Assembly (NCBI RefSeq): GCF_002079305.1
Contig: NZ_CP015039.1
Coordinates: 1,137,501-1,201,500 of the forward strand
From: Rhodovulum sp. P5
GTDB lineage: Bacteria > Pseudomonadota > Alphaproteobacteria > Rhodobacterales > Rhodobacteraceae
Length of the DNA stretch: 64,000 nucleotides
Direction of reading: 5' to 3'
The translations under genes and the position numbers were made by a program. Numbering within the stretch: the stretch's first letter is position 1; each line of letters opens with the position of its first letter. Under the pieces are notes generated by a model. The model had not been told where the DNA came from. It saw only the letters and a list, made by a program, of their open reading frames with translations, and searched no databases. Positions 8,539-16,918 of the stretch are shown here, piece by piece.

Positions 8539-9042
8539 ATGTCAACGATCAAAGCCCTCGTCAAGGCGATCGGCGCCTTTGCCGCAGCACTCGCCGTCTT
8601 TCTCGTCCTGAGCATGGCCAGCGACGGCCTGTTCAGCAATCGCGGGCTGGAAGAACCGGCCTATGTGATCGCGGGCAAAGACGACGCACCGGCCGAACCG
8701 GAACAGAACCTGACCTTCGAGGAACGCCTGGCGATGGCCGATCCGGCCGCGGGCGAACGCGTGTTCAAGGAATGCAAGACCTGCCACCGGATCGAAGAAG
8801 GCGTGAACATGGTCGGCCCGTCGCTTTACAACGTCGTCGGGCGCCCTGTGGCCTCGATCAGCGGGTTCAAGTATTCCGGCGCGCTTGATGGCACGGCAGA
8901 GGTCTGGACGCCGGAGGCCATAGACGCGTTCATCACCGACCCGCGCGGCTATGCCCCCGGAACGGCGATGAGCTTTCAGGGCCTGCGCAAGGCGCAGGAC
9001 CGGGCCAATGTCATCGCGTATCTGAAGCAGGCGGGCTCCTGA
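8539..9042 (+). CDS. Membrane-anchored c-type cytochrome (CycM/cytochrome c-y-like)
   Basis: A class I cytochrome c of 167 residues held to the membrane by an uncleaved N-terminal helix (about residues 8-27). An acidic, Pro-containing linker (about residues 37-60) precedes the haem domain. The haem site is CKTCH at residues 79-83, and the sixth ligand is Met144 in GTAMSFQGLR. This layout matches the anchored electron carriers CycM and c-y, which pass electrons from the bc1 complex to terminal oxidases. The cbb3 oxidase genes elsewhere in the window are a plausible partner. Divergent from pheA. Function is by family; the specific partner is inference. Confidence 0.86.
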   Translation: MSTIKALVKAIGAFAAALAVFLVLSMASDGLFSNRGLEEPAYVIAGKDDAPAEPEQNLTFEERLAMADPAAGERVFKECKTCHRIEEGVNMVGPSLYNVVGRPVASISGFKYSGALDGTAEVWTPEAIDAFITDPRGYAPGTAMSFQGLRKAQDRANVIAYLKQAGS

Positions 9043-9074
9043 CGCCGCGCGATTACCGGAACCTCCGGCCCTTC

Positions 9075-9098
9075 GCCCGGTGCGCCACGGCACCGGGC
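9075..9098. terminator. Bidirectional hairpin between cytochrome c and TRAP genes
   Basis: A perfect 9-bp stem, GCCCGGTGC paired with GCACCGGGC around a six-base loop, lies between the convergent cytochrome c stop (9042) and the dctM stop (9118). T-runs are weak, as is common in high-GC alphaproteobacteria. Its place and perfection support use as a terminator for both genes. Confidence 0.65.
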
Positions 9099-9117
9099 CA
9101 AACCGGTCCGGCGCGCC

Positions 9118-10476
9118 CTATCCACCCATAAGGCGTGGCAGCCACAGGGTCAGCGCCGGGAAGGCAAGGATCAGCGCCACGCGCAGCAGTTCCGCGCCGA
9201 AGAACGGGGCGACGCCCTTGAAGGTGTCGATCATGGGCGTGTCCTTCGCCATCGCCGAGATGACGAAGACATTCATCCCCACCGGCGGCGTGATCAGGCC
9301 CAGTTCGACCACGATCAGCGCGAGGATCCCGAACCATATCTTCAGATCCTCGGTGCTCATCCCGAAGCCCGCGCCCTCGGCCATCTGGTAGAGCCCCCCG
9401 TTCAGGTCGACCAGCACGGGCCAGAAGAACGTAATGACCAGCAGGATCATCGACAGGCTGTCCATCAGGCAGCCCAGCAGGATCAGGGCCAGCAGCAGCA
9501 GAACCAGCACCGTCATCGGGTCGAGGCCCGAGGCCACGGCCCATCCGGCGGCCGCCTGCGGCAGGCCAACGCGCGCCAGAAAGATGCTCATCAGTTCCGC
9601 GCCCAGCAGGATGAGATAGATCATGCCGGTGGTGGTGGCCGTCTCCAAAGCCGCGTCGCGCATGCCGCGCAGACCAAGCCCGCGCCGCAGGATACCGTAA
9701 AGCCAGACCAGCGCCACGCCGACCGCCGCACCGGGCGTGGGATTGTATAGCCCCGCATAGATGCCCCCCAGGACAACCGCGAAGATCCCCAGGACCGGCA
9801 GCGCGCCCAACGTGGCGGCCCGGAACTCCGCCCGGTCCACGCCTCCCGCGGCGGGCCCGGCCCCGGGGCGCAGCGCGACGTAAAGCGCAACGGTCAGCAG
9901 GAACAGCAGCACCGCAAGCACACCGGGCACCAGAGCGGCCATGAACATGGTCACCACATTGGCCTCGACCAGGATCGCATAGACGATCAGCACAACCGAT
10001 GGCGGGATCAGGATGCCCAGCACCCCGCCCGCGGCCAGCGTCCCGGTGGCAAGGGCGCCTGAATAGCGCTGGCGTCGCAGTTCCGGCAGCGCGACCTTTC
10101 CCATGGTCGAGGCCGTGGCCAGCGACGACCCGCAGACCGCGCCGAAGCCCGCGCAGGCGGCAATTGCGGCCATCGCCGTGCCACCGCGCATCCAGCCCAG
10201 CCACGCATTGCCCGCCCGGAACAGGGCGGCCGACATCCCCGCCCGCGCGGCAAGCGCCCCCATCAGAACGAACATCGGCACGACGCTGAGATCGTAGATC
10301 GAGAACTGGCCATAAGGCAGCGTCTTGAGCTGGTTCAGCAACAGCGCCGGCCCGTTGATAACGGCAATCCCACCGCCGCCCACAAGGATCATGGCATAGG
10401 CAATCGGCATCCGCAGCGCGATCAGCGCCACCAGCACGGCAAGCCCCGCCAGACCCAGCGCCATCGGATCACTCAT
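9118..10476 (-). CDS. dctM: TRAP transporter large permease DctM
   Basis: The large membrane subunit of a tripartite ATP-independent periplasmic transporter, driven by an ion gradient. It has 452 residues and about 12-13 hydrophobic helices. Family hallmarks include GGIAVINGPA near the N-terminus, PMFVLMGALA, the GFGAVCGSSLATASTMG block and the ITPPVGMNVFV block near the C-terminus. Its start overlaps the dctQ stop by eight bases, so dctPQM is one operon read towards lower coordinates. The substrate is not evident. Confidence 0.93.
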   Translation of the reverse strand: MSDPMALGLAGLAVLVALIALRMPIAYAMILVGGGGIAVINGPALLLNQLKTLPYGQFSIYDLSVVPMFVLMGALAARAGMSAALFRAGNAWLGWMRGGTAMAAIAACAGFGAVCGSSLATASTMGKVALPELRRQRYSGALATGTLAAGGVLGILIPPSVVLIVYAILVEANVVTMFMAALVPGVLAVLLFLLTVALYVALRPGAGPAAGGVDRAEFRAATLGALPVLGIFAVVLGGIYAGLYNPTPGAAVGVALVWLYGILRRGLGLRGMRDAALETATTTGMIYLILLGAELMSIFLARVGLPQAAAGWAVASGLDPMTVLVLLLLALILLGCLMDSLSMILLVITFFWPVLVDLNGGLYQMAEGAGFGMSTEDLKIWFGILALIVVELGLITPPVGMNVFVISAMAKDTPMIDTFKGVAPFFGAELLRVALILAFPALTLWLPRLMGG

Positions 10477-10984
10477 CGCCTGCCGCCGCCGTCGCGTCCT
10501 CTGCCAGCGTCACAAGACTGGCCAGCGCCAGCAAGGCCAGCGAGACGAGGATGGGTACAAAGGCCAGCCAGACCGGGAATTGCAGGATCGCGGTGGTGTA
10601 GCCGTAGTCTCGCTGGTCGGCCATGCCCTCCGACATCCGCCAGAGCACCAGCCCCGCAAAGGCCAGCGCCACGACCGAAGCCGCGAAGCGGAGCCGCGCC
10701 ACCCAGCGGGCCGAGGCGCCCATCGTAAAGATGTCGGCGCTGACATTGGCACGGGTGATCTGGCAATAGGGCAAGAAGGCAAAGGCCGCGACGGCCACAC
10801 CGACCTGCGTCATCTCGAAATCGCCGGGCACGGGCTGCGCGATCATGCCGCCAAGCACCGAGAGCACGTTCAACAGAACCACGCCCGCCAGAACCACGCC
10901 GCCCAGCAGCGCCCATCCGGTCACCAGCGCGGCCACCGCGCCCGGAAGGCCGCGGCGCCCCGGCCGGGCGGTGTCGGTCATCAC
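10469..10984 (-). CDS. dctQ: TRAP transporter small permease DctQ
   Basis: The small membrane subunit of the TRAP transporter, 171 residues with four predicted membrane helices. A conserved feature is AFAFLPYCQITRANVSADIF between helices two and three, matching the family pattern of Pro-Tyr-Cys-Gln followed by a basic turn. The C-terminal tail is acidic. It is placed between dctP (four-base ATGA overlap at its start) and dctM (eight-base overlap at its end), which strongly suggests translational coupling and a 1:1 complex with DctM. Confidence 0.9.
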   Translation of the reverse strand: MMTDTARPGRRGLPGAVAALVTGWALLGGVVLAGVVLLNVLSVLGGMIAQPVPGDFEMTQVGVAVAAFAFLPYCQITRANVSADIFTMGASARWVARLRFAASVVALAFAGLVLWRMSEGMADQRDYGYTTAILQFPVWLAFVPILVSLALLALASLVTLAEDATAAAGDE

Positions 10985-12021
10985 ATGGACCCGTTTTCGG
11001 AAATCAGCCTGCGCGCCTTGTCTACCAGCGCAGCCCCGTCAATGCCCTTGGCCCCGACCTCTTCGACCCAACGGTCGACCACCGGTTCCAGCACGGTGCG
11101 AAACGCCTCGGTCTCGTCCTCGGTCAGCATGACATGGGTGCTGCCGGCCGACGTGGCGATGTCGACGCCAAGGTCCTCGGTCGCGCGCCAGACATGACCA
11201 AGTTCGCTCAGCCATTCAGGGCCGGACGCGTCGCGGAAGGCCTGTTGAATATCCGCGGGCAGGCTGTCCCACCGGGCCTTGTTCATCGACAACTGGAACA
11301 CGATGGTCCCAAGGCGCGTCCGGTCGGCCAGTTCGATCAAATCCTCGGTCTGGTTTTGCAGTTTCAGCGACGGAATGATCTCGAACGGGATCAGCGCGCC
11401 GTCGACCACACCCTTGGACAGCGCCTGCGGCAGGTCGGGTACGGGCATCGCCACGGGCACCGCGCCCAGCGCCTCCAGCGTCCAGGCACCGGTGCGGGTG
11501 GGGATGCGCATCTTCTTGCCCTTCAGGTCGTCGGGGCTGTGCACGGCCGTATCGCGCATGACGATACCGTTGCCCGAATGGACATGCAGGAACATCACCT
11601 CAACGCCCTTGTAGTCGTCCTTCAGGTCGCTTTCGAACATCTGGTGCAGGGCCAGATTGGCCGCACCGGGATCGTTGCGATAGACGAAGGGCAGTTCCAT
11701 CACCTCCGAGCGGGGGAACAGCCCCGGGGTATAACCGTTCACCGTCCAAACCATGTCGACCACGCCGTCGCGCACCTGGTTGATCAGTTCCGGCGGGCGG
11801 CCGCCCAAGGTCATGGCGGGAAAGATCTCGATCTCCACCCGGCCGCCGGAGGCTTCTTCGACCGCCGCGGCCCAGGGCACCAGCATCTCGGTATGGGAGG
11901 GGGTCTGGGCGCCCAGGAAATGGTGCAGCTTGAAGCTGTAATCCTGCGCCCAAGCCGCCCCGGCCCCCAGCGCAATCGCTGCGGACGCCAGCAGTGCCCG
12001 AGTAAATTTCCGTGCCGTCAC
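10981..12021 (-). CDS. dctP: TRAP transporter substrate-binding protein DctP
   Basis: The periplasmic solute receptor of the TRAP system, 346 residues. I chose GTG 12021 because a GGGGGAGG ribosome site lies just upstream and the product then begins with a normal signal peptide, VTARKFTRALLASAAIALG, cut after AWA. DctP landmarks are FKLHHFLGAQTPSHTEM, FPAMTLGGRPPELINQVRDG, and MRIPTRTGAWTLEALGAVPV, whose Arg usually binds the carboxylate of the ligand. The acid KGVVDGALIPFE motif is also present. First gene of the dctPQM operon. The ligand is probably an organic acid, but cannot be named. Confidence 0.92.
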   Translation of the reverse strand: MTARKFTRALLASAAIALGAGAAWAQDYSFKLHHFLGAQTPSHTEMLVPWAAAVEEASGGRVEIEIFPAMTLGGRPPELINQVRDGVVDMVWTVNGYTPGLFPRSEVMELPFVYRNDPGAANLALHQMFESDLKDDYKGVEVMFLHVHSGNGIVMRDTAVHSPDDLKGKKMRIPTRTGAWTLEALGAVPVAMPVPDLPQALSKGVVDGALIPFEIIPSLKLQNQTEDLIELADRTRLGTIVFQLSMNKARWDSLPADIQQAFRDASGPEWLSELGHVWRATEDLGVDIATSAGSTHVMLTEDETEAFRTVLEPVVDRWVEEVGAKGIDGAALVDKARRLISENGSM

Positions 12022-12094
12022 AACGACCTCCCCCTGCGATGATGACCCGTTTTGACTACACCCCCCGCGAAAACGGGTCAACGTCAGGCCCCGC

Positions 12095-12874
12095 CTAGCC
12101 CGGCACCGGGCAAGTGATGTAGGAGTTGTCGACGAACCGCATCGAAAAGCGTTCCTCCCGCGTGGGCGTCGCGACGTTTTCAAGGATCGGGCGGACGAAT
12201 ACGTCGTATCTTTTGTCGGCGGCGGCCAGGTCATCCATCAGGCGCTTCAGCCGGGAACAGTCGAATTCCAGCGCCATCACCCCGAACGAGAACTGATAGC
12301 CGACCTCGGGCGCCAGCAGCACACCATCGCTGCCCAGCGTATTGAACTGCGCGTTCGTCCGCTCCAGCACCGCATGCGCGCGCATCTCCGGGGTGTCCGC
12401 GGTCCGGCTGAGCACTTCGGCCAAGGGGCGGGAATAACGATACTGGAAACCGATCAGCCGCCCGGAGGACGCGCCGTGAATGACCGCGTGGGCCGAGATC
12501 TGGATCTCTAGCCGATAGGCCCCCCCGGCCTGCCCAAGGGTCATCACGCCGGTCAGCGTATTGTCGGCCGACGCATAAGTGGGTCGCACCGAGGCGGAGT
12601 CCGGCGTGCTGCCGGAGATGATCCTCTCGATCCGCTCCTCGGTGTCGCGGACAAGGTCCTCCGTCCGCTCCTCGACATTGTGCAGGATCGAACTGGTCGA
12701 AACGGAGTTGTAGATCTGGATGCCGAAGAACAACGCCACGATCAGCGAGGTCGACCAGCCGGTGGCCTTGATATAGGAGGCCTCTTTCCGGTTCGCCTCC
12801 TCCCGCGCTTTCCGGTCGGCATCGAAGTCGGCCTGAAGGCGGTGAAGCTCTAGTTCGAAGTCGCGGTCGTCCAT
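12095..12874 (-). CDS. Unknown membrane-anchored protein with N-terminal coiled coil
   Basis: I do not recognise this 259-residue protein. It begins with a charged, probably coiled-coil segment rich in Asp, Arg, Glu and Lys (residues 1-35). A single membrane helix follows at about residues 40-57 (STSLIVALFFGIQIYNSV). A second charged segment (about residues 66-86) comes next, and then a globular part of about 170 residues that has only two cysteines and no catalytic motif I can name. The topology suggests a short cytoplasmic face and a periplasmic domain. It stands alone, upstream of and on the same strand as the TRAP operon but with its own start; it is divergent from the HAD phosphatase gene. 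Confidence 0.65.
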   Translation of the reverse strand: MDDRDFELELHRLQADFDADRKAREEANRKEASYIKATGWSTSLIVALFFGIQIYNSVSTSSILHNVEERTEDLVRDTEERIERIISGSTPDSASVRPTYASADNTLTGVMTLGQAGGAYRLEIQISAHAVIHGASSGRLIGFQYRYSRPLAEVLSRTADTPEMRAHAVLERTNAQFNTLGSDGVLLAPEVGYQFSFGVMALEFDCSRLKRLMDDLAAADKRYDVFVRPILENVATPTREERFSMRFVDNSYITCPVPG

Positions 12875-12993
12875 GCGCGCCAGACCCGGTCAGATGACGC
12901 CCTTACCCTACGGAGAACCGGCCTTTCCCGCCTATGCGACCATGTGCCCGCGCGACGGTTGACCCATCCCGGCAGGGCGATCACACTCCGCCC

Positions 12994-13806
12994 ATGGTCC
13001 GCGGCGTCCTGATCGATCTGTCCGGCGTGCTTTATGTCGGAGAGGCTGTTCTTCCCGGCGCCGTCGCGGCGCTGGACCAGCTGTCATCGGCGGGCGTGCC
13101 GGTGCGGTTCCTGACCAACACCACCCGCAAGACGCGGGCCATGATCCTGACTCAGTTGAGGGATTTCGGCATCGCCGTCGCCGAAGACCAGATCTTCACC
13201 CCGGCCCAGGCGGCCTGCGCCCGGCTGGCGGCAGAGGGGCATGCCGCCCATCTCTTGATCCATCCCGACCTTGCACCGGATTTCGCGGCCTGTGCCAAGG
13301 ACGGGCCCGTGGCCGTGGTCATCGGCGATGCGGGCCCGTATTTCGACTATGCCGGTCTGAACGCCGCCTTTCGCGAGTTGATGAGGGGCGCGCCCTTTCT
13401 GGCGCTGGCCGCGAACCGCGTCTTCCGCGATGCCGATGGAGATCTCAGCATGGATGCGGGCGCCTTCGTTCATGCGCTGGAATATGCCAGCGGCCGTACC
13501 GCCACCGTTCTGGGCAAACCCTCCGCCGAATTCTTTGCCGCAGCGGCAGGCAGCATGGGCCTGCCGCTCTCCGATGTCGCGATGATCGGCGACGATGCAG
13601 AGGCAGACGTCGCCGGGGCACTTGCGGCGGGTGCCGGTGCGGCCATCCTGGTTCGCACGGGCAAATACCGCCCCGGGGACGAGACGCGTGTTTCACCCTC
13701 GCCCACGGTGGTGGCCGATGATATCGGGGGCGCCGTCGAATTCCTTCTGGCTCAGGCGGAGCCCGATCCTAGCACTGCGACGGAACGACCGTTCCCATTT
13801 CGCTGA
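12994..13806 (+). CDS. HAD-IIA hydrolase, LHPP-like phosphatase
   Basis: A haloacid-dehalogenase superfamily phosphatase of subclass IIA, 270 residues. Motif I is IDLSGVLY at residues 7-14: the second acidic residue of the usual DxD is replaced by Ser, exactly as in LHPP (phospholysine phosphohistidine inorganic pyrophosphate phosphatase). Motif II is FLTNTTRKT. Motif III is the Lys in LGKPSAEFF, and motif IV is MIGDDAEADVAGAL. The start at ATG 12994 places motif I at the N-terminus; an earlier start would add about 20 unconserved residues. Its 3' end overlaps the convergent small lipoprotein gene by 38 bases. The family is clear; the substrate is not. Confidence 0.85.
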   Translation: MVRGVLIDLSGVLYVGEAVLPGAVAALDQLSSAGVPVRFLTNTTRKTRAMILTQLRDFGIAVAEDQIFTPAQAACARLAAEGHAAHLLIHPDLAPDFAACAKDGPVAVVIGDAGPYFDYAGLNAAFRELMRGAPFLALAANRVFRDADGDLSMDAGAFVHALEYASGRTATVLGKPSAEFFAAAAGSMGLPLSDVAMIGDDAEADVAGALAAGAGAAILVRTGKYRPGDETRVSPSPTVVADDIGGAVEFLLAQAEPDPSTATERPFPFR

Positions 13807-13945
13807 TCTCGCCCACACCGGGTTCGCATTCTTCCGGCAACTGGATCGGGGCGCCGTCGGGTTCAAGCGAGTCCCCGCAACCGCTCACCAAAGCCGCAAG
13901 AACCATCGCGGCTGCAAGTTTCACAAGATCTTCCGCACTGCGCAT
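13769..13945 (-). CDS. Small lipoprotein
   Basis: A 58-residue predicted lipoprotein. A GGGAGG ribosome site lies six bases before ATG 13945, which favours this start over one six codons earlier. The signal peptide MRSAEDLVKLAAAMVLAALV is followed by the lipobox VSGC, so the mature protein starts at Cys with about 35 residues. The mature part has two further cysteines and many acidic residues. The 3' end overlaps the end of the convergent HAD gene by 38 bases. The function is unknown; small lipoproteins of this kind are common and poorly conserved. Confidence 0.6.
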   Translation of the reverse strand: MRSAEDLVKLAAAMVLAALVSGCGDSLEPDGAPIQLPEECEPGVGEISEMGTVVPSQC

Positions 13946-14202
13946 GTCTGCCTCCCGTTTCACGGCGGGCCTGCCAGCCCGACGACATCTTCAGGCTTCT
14001 GCGTTCGATTCGATCTGTCCTTGATGCCGATCAATGTTTCGGGCGCAGCTCCCGGTTCCCGGGCCGAAACCGTCCCCGCCCGCGGAAACTGTTCGCGATT
14101 CGGCGCAAGGCGGATACACTCCTCCCTACCCGGAGGGAGCCGGGTGTCGGGCCACCGCCAAATCGGTGCCCCGATCAAGGGAACGGAACTGGGAGGAACC
14201 CC

Positions 14203-14565
14203 ATGGAAGGAATGAACAAGCTGCTGGTCGGCCTTGCCGTGCTGGCGGCCGCCGGAATCGCATTCGAGGCCGGCAATGGCGGATCGGACGACAAGGCAGA
14301 AACGTCCACGGCACCGGTCGCGGTGGCCACAACGGCGCCGGCAGGCGGCGTCGGGGCCGGGGAAACCGCACTGCTTGGTGACGGCGCGGCGCGTGTCTTC
14401 GTCTCTCGCGTGGCGGCCGATGCGGCGCGGGTTGCGGTGAACGGCTTTGACACGACGACGCTGACCGTGGGCGAAACGGCGGCGGTGGGCGACGGCGGGT
14501 GCAGCGTCACGCTCGACGCCGTCGGTGCCGGCAAGGCCAGCTTCAGCTACGCCTGCAGCAGTTAA
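14203..14565 (+). CDS. Small exported protein of unknown function
   Basis: I do not recognise this 120-residue protein. A GGGAGG ribosome site stands eight bases ahead of ATG 14203. The N-terminus MEGMNKLLVGLAVLAAAGIA is a signal peptide or membrane anchor. A low-complexity Ala/Thr/Gly linker (about residues 25-55) is followed by a compact beta-rich domain holding two cysteines about 20 residues apart, near the C-terminus (GGCSVTLDAVG and SYACSS), which could form a disulfide. A strong terminator hairpin follows directly. Confidence 0.65.
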   Translation: MEGMNKLLVGLAVLAAAGIAFEAGNGGSDDKAETSTAPVAVATTAPAGGVGAGETALLGDGAARVFVSRVAADAARVAVNGFDTTTLTVGETAAVGDGGCSVTLDAVGAGKASFSYACSS

Positions 14566-14571
14566 GCCAAA

Positions 14572-14596
14572 GGCGCCCGCCCGGCCGGCGGGCGCC
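14572..14596. terminator. Strong bidirectional hairpin terminator
   Basis: A perfect 10-bp GC stem, GGCGCCCGCC paired with GGCGGGCGCC around a five-base loop, sits between the stops of two convergent genes (14565 and 14603). There is no T-run of note, but position and stability support transcription termination in both directions. Confidence 0.75.
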
Positions 14597-14602
14597 CTAC
14601 CC

Positions 14603-15931
14603 TCAGTCGAGGCACTTCAGAACATCCGTCAGTTTCCCGAACAACTCGTCGATCTGCGTCTTGTCGATCATCAAGGGCGGGCTTAGCGCGATGATGTCGC
14701 CCGTGGTACGGATCAGAAGGTTGTTGTCATAGGCGTTCAGGAACGCGGTGAAGGCACGTTTCGTCGGCTCATCCGCGATGGGTTCCAGCTCAACGGCACC
14801 GATCAGCCCCATGTTTCGGATGTCGATGACGTGGGGCAGGTCCTTCAACGAATGCAGCGCGTCCTCCCAATAGGGGGCAAGCGTCGCGGCGTTTTCGAAC
14901 AGCCCCTCCTCCCGATAGGTTTCCAGCGTCGCCAGCCCGGCGGCAGAGGCAATCGGGTTGCCGGAATAGGTATAGCCGTGGAACAGCTCGATCATGTGTT
15001 CGGGACCGTTCATGAAGGCGTCGTGGATCGCCTCCGTGGTCAGCACCGCGCCCATCGGGATCACGCCGTTCGTCAGCCCCTTGGCCGTGGTCATCAGGTC
15101 GGGCAGCACGCCGAAATGTTCCGCCGCAAACGACGACCCCAGCCGCCCGAAACCGGTGATGACCTCGTCGAAGATCAGCAGGATGCCGTGCTTGCGGGTG
15201 ATCTCGCGCAACCGCTCCAGATACCCCTTGGGCGGCATCAGCACGCCGGTCGAGCCTGCCATCGGTTCCACGATCACCGCGGCAATCGTCTCTGCCCCGT
15301 GCAGGGCGACGATCCGTTCCAACTCGTCCGCCAGATAGGCCCCGTGTTCCGGCTGGCCGCGGGTAAAGGCGTTCTGGTCCGGCAAATGGGTATGCGGCAG
15401 GTGATCCACCCCGGTCAGGAGCGAGCCGAACATCTTGCGGTTGGCAACGATTCCACCGACCGAGATACCGCCGAAGTTCACCCCGTGATAGCCGCGCTCA
15501 CGCCCGATCAGACGCGTCCGCGCACCGTCGCCCCGGGCACGATGATAGGCCAGCGCGATCTTCAGCGCGGTCTCGACCGATTCCGAGCCTGAATTGGTGA
15601 AGAAGACATGCTCCATCCCCTCCGGCGCAAGGTCGCGGACCGCGCTGGCCAGTTCGAACGCCTTGGGATGGCCCATCTGGAAGGCCGGCGCATAGTCCAG
15701 CTCCGCCACCTGCGTCTGGATCGCCTCGGTGATCTTCGGCCGGCAATGGCCCGCATTGCAGCACCACAGACCCGCCGTGCCGTCCAGCACATCGCGCCCG
15801 TCCGAGGTCTTGTAATACATGCCGCTGGCGCCCACGAACATCCGCGGCGCCTTCTTGAACTGGCGGTTGGCCGTGAACGGCATCCAGAAGGCCGAAAGAT
15901 CGTTGGGTCCGGAATTGCGGTCGAGCGCCAT
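14603..15931 (-). CDS. Class III omega-amino acid:pyruvate aminotransferase
   Basis: A PLP-dependent class III transaminase of 442 residues. The N-terminal FWMPFTANRQF and the GLWCCNAGHC segment are typical of the beta-alanine (omega-amino acid):pyruvate group. The catalytic Lys is Lys284 in TTAKGLTNG, and the PLP-ring Asp lies in IFDEVITGFGR. The expected substrates are beta-alanine or other omega-amines with pyruvate as acceptor; hypotaurine or taurine use cannot be excluded. It is a single gene, facing the small exported protein gene across a shared terminator. The 456 bases upstream carry no neighbour that would sharpen the substrate call. Confidence 0.88.
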   Translation of the reverse strand: MALDRNSGPNDLSAFWMPFTANRQFKKAPRMFVGASGMYYKTSDGRDVLDGTAGLWCCNAGHCRPKITEAIQTQVAELDYAPAFQMGHPKAFELASAVRDLAPEGMEHVFFTNSGSESVETALKIALAYHRARGDGARTRLIGRERGYHGVNFGGISVGGIVANRKMFGSLLTGVDHLPHTHLPDQNAFTRGQPEHGAYLADELERIVALHGAETIAAVIVEPMAGSTGVLMPPKGYLERLREITRKHGILLIFDEVITGFGRLGSSFAAEHFGVLPDLMTTAKGLTNGVIPMGAVLTTEAIHDAFMNGPEHMIELFHGYTYSGNPIASAAGLATLETYREEGLFENAATLAPYWEDALHSLKDLPHVIDIRNMGLIGAVELEPIADEPTKRAFTAFLNAYDNNLLIRTTGDIIALSPPLMIDKTQIDELFGKLTDVLKCLD

Positions 15932-16387
15932 GTCACCCTCCTGAAGCTGGGCCGAACATCCGGAAAGAGAATCGGCCGGGTCGCGTGCGGGGATCGGCCC
16001 ACACCGCGCCTGCCGGGATCGGGGCGCAAATGTCGACCGTTGTCTTGCGGATCATCGTCTTTAATACCTCGAAAGCAACTCAAATCTGACCCTTCGGCAT
16101 CGGCGGCCCGACCCGCCGGTGGTCGATCGGGCCCGCAACCCGAGTGCGGGGTTCGACCTCCAGCCCACCGAAAGGCCTTGCCATTTCAAATCGATGGCGC
16201 GTCCGGCACCCCCGCAGGATGCGGCGCGTATCGCCGCCCGACCGCGTCGCCTGAGACACCGGCAACGGTGCCGCTTCGCCCCTGCGTTAACCTTTAGGCT
16301 GGAAAATGATCCCCGGTGGCTTCTCTGGGACGCGAAAAAAGGGCATATTAAGGGTCTGGTGGGGGCGTCAGATGGAGCTTGGGGAAC
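15932..16387. other. Non-coding stretch upstream of the aminotransferase
   Basis: Promoters for two divergent genes must lie here. I see no gene, clear promoter consensus or strong hairpin. The last 100 bases are less GC-rich (around 16330-16360) and probably hold the promoter for the gene at 16388. Confidence 0.4.
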
Positions 16388-16726
16388 ATGCAGATCCTTA
16401 GCCCGATTCCCGTGTCCGGCGTTCAGGACCACGTGACCGTAAGTGTTGCGGCCATTTCGCCTTCCGCCCCGGTTGCCGCGGCCTCGGCCGGCTCCGGCGC
16501 CGGTCAGACCCGTAGCGAAACCGGCCAGCGTGGCAACGCGCCGCCGCGGCCGGAATTCCCGCGTCCCGATCCAGAGCGTCCGACCGGCCCGCCGCCGGCC
16601 TTCGACACGACGCCGCTGGAGCTTGAAGCCGAACGGCGTATCAGCAACGCCACGCAGCTTTGGGGCAGCACCACCGCCGAGGCGGAACCCGAACCGGTAC
16701 AGCGCCAGGTCGACCTGGAGGTCTGA
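16388..16726 (+). CDS. Pro/Ala-rich small protein of unknown function
   Basis: A 112-residue protein I do not recognise. Ser, Ala, Pro and Gly dominate residues 20-75, with PPRPEFPRPDPERPTGPPPA in the middle, so most of it is probably disordered. The last 40 residues (FDTTPLELEAERRISNATQ and following) look helical and acidic. ATG 16388 is preceded by GGAG at 16375-16378, which favours it over a TTG three codons earlier. It has no signal peptide. It ends 192 bases before the stop of the convergent capsule gene. Confidence 0.55.
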   Translation: MQILSPIPVSGVQDHVTVSVAAISPSAPVAAASAGSGAGQTRSETGQRGNAPPRPEFPRPDPERPTGPPPAFDTTPLELEAERRISNATQLWGSTTAEAEPEPVQRQVDLEV

Positions 16727-16918
16727 GGCAACGGCGCGGTCTTGACGCGCCCGCCTTCCGATCTGCAATCGACCTATGCCCTGCCATGGTCCGCGTGGAA
16801 AGCCATGGGCCACCACGCGGCCGGGTCAGGTTCGCCTGCGCCGGATCACGGGCGCCGCCGCGGTCGCAGTGTCGGCCCCGTCACGCTGACTGCGTGGCCG
16901 GGGCAGCTTGGGTGTGGC

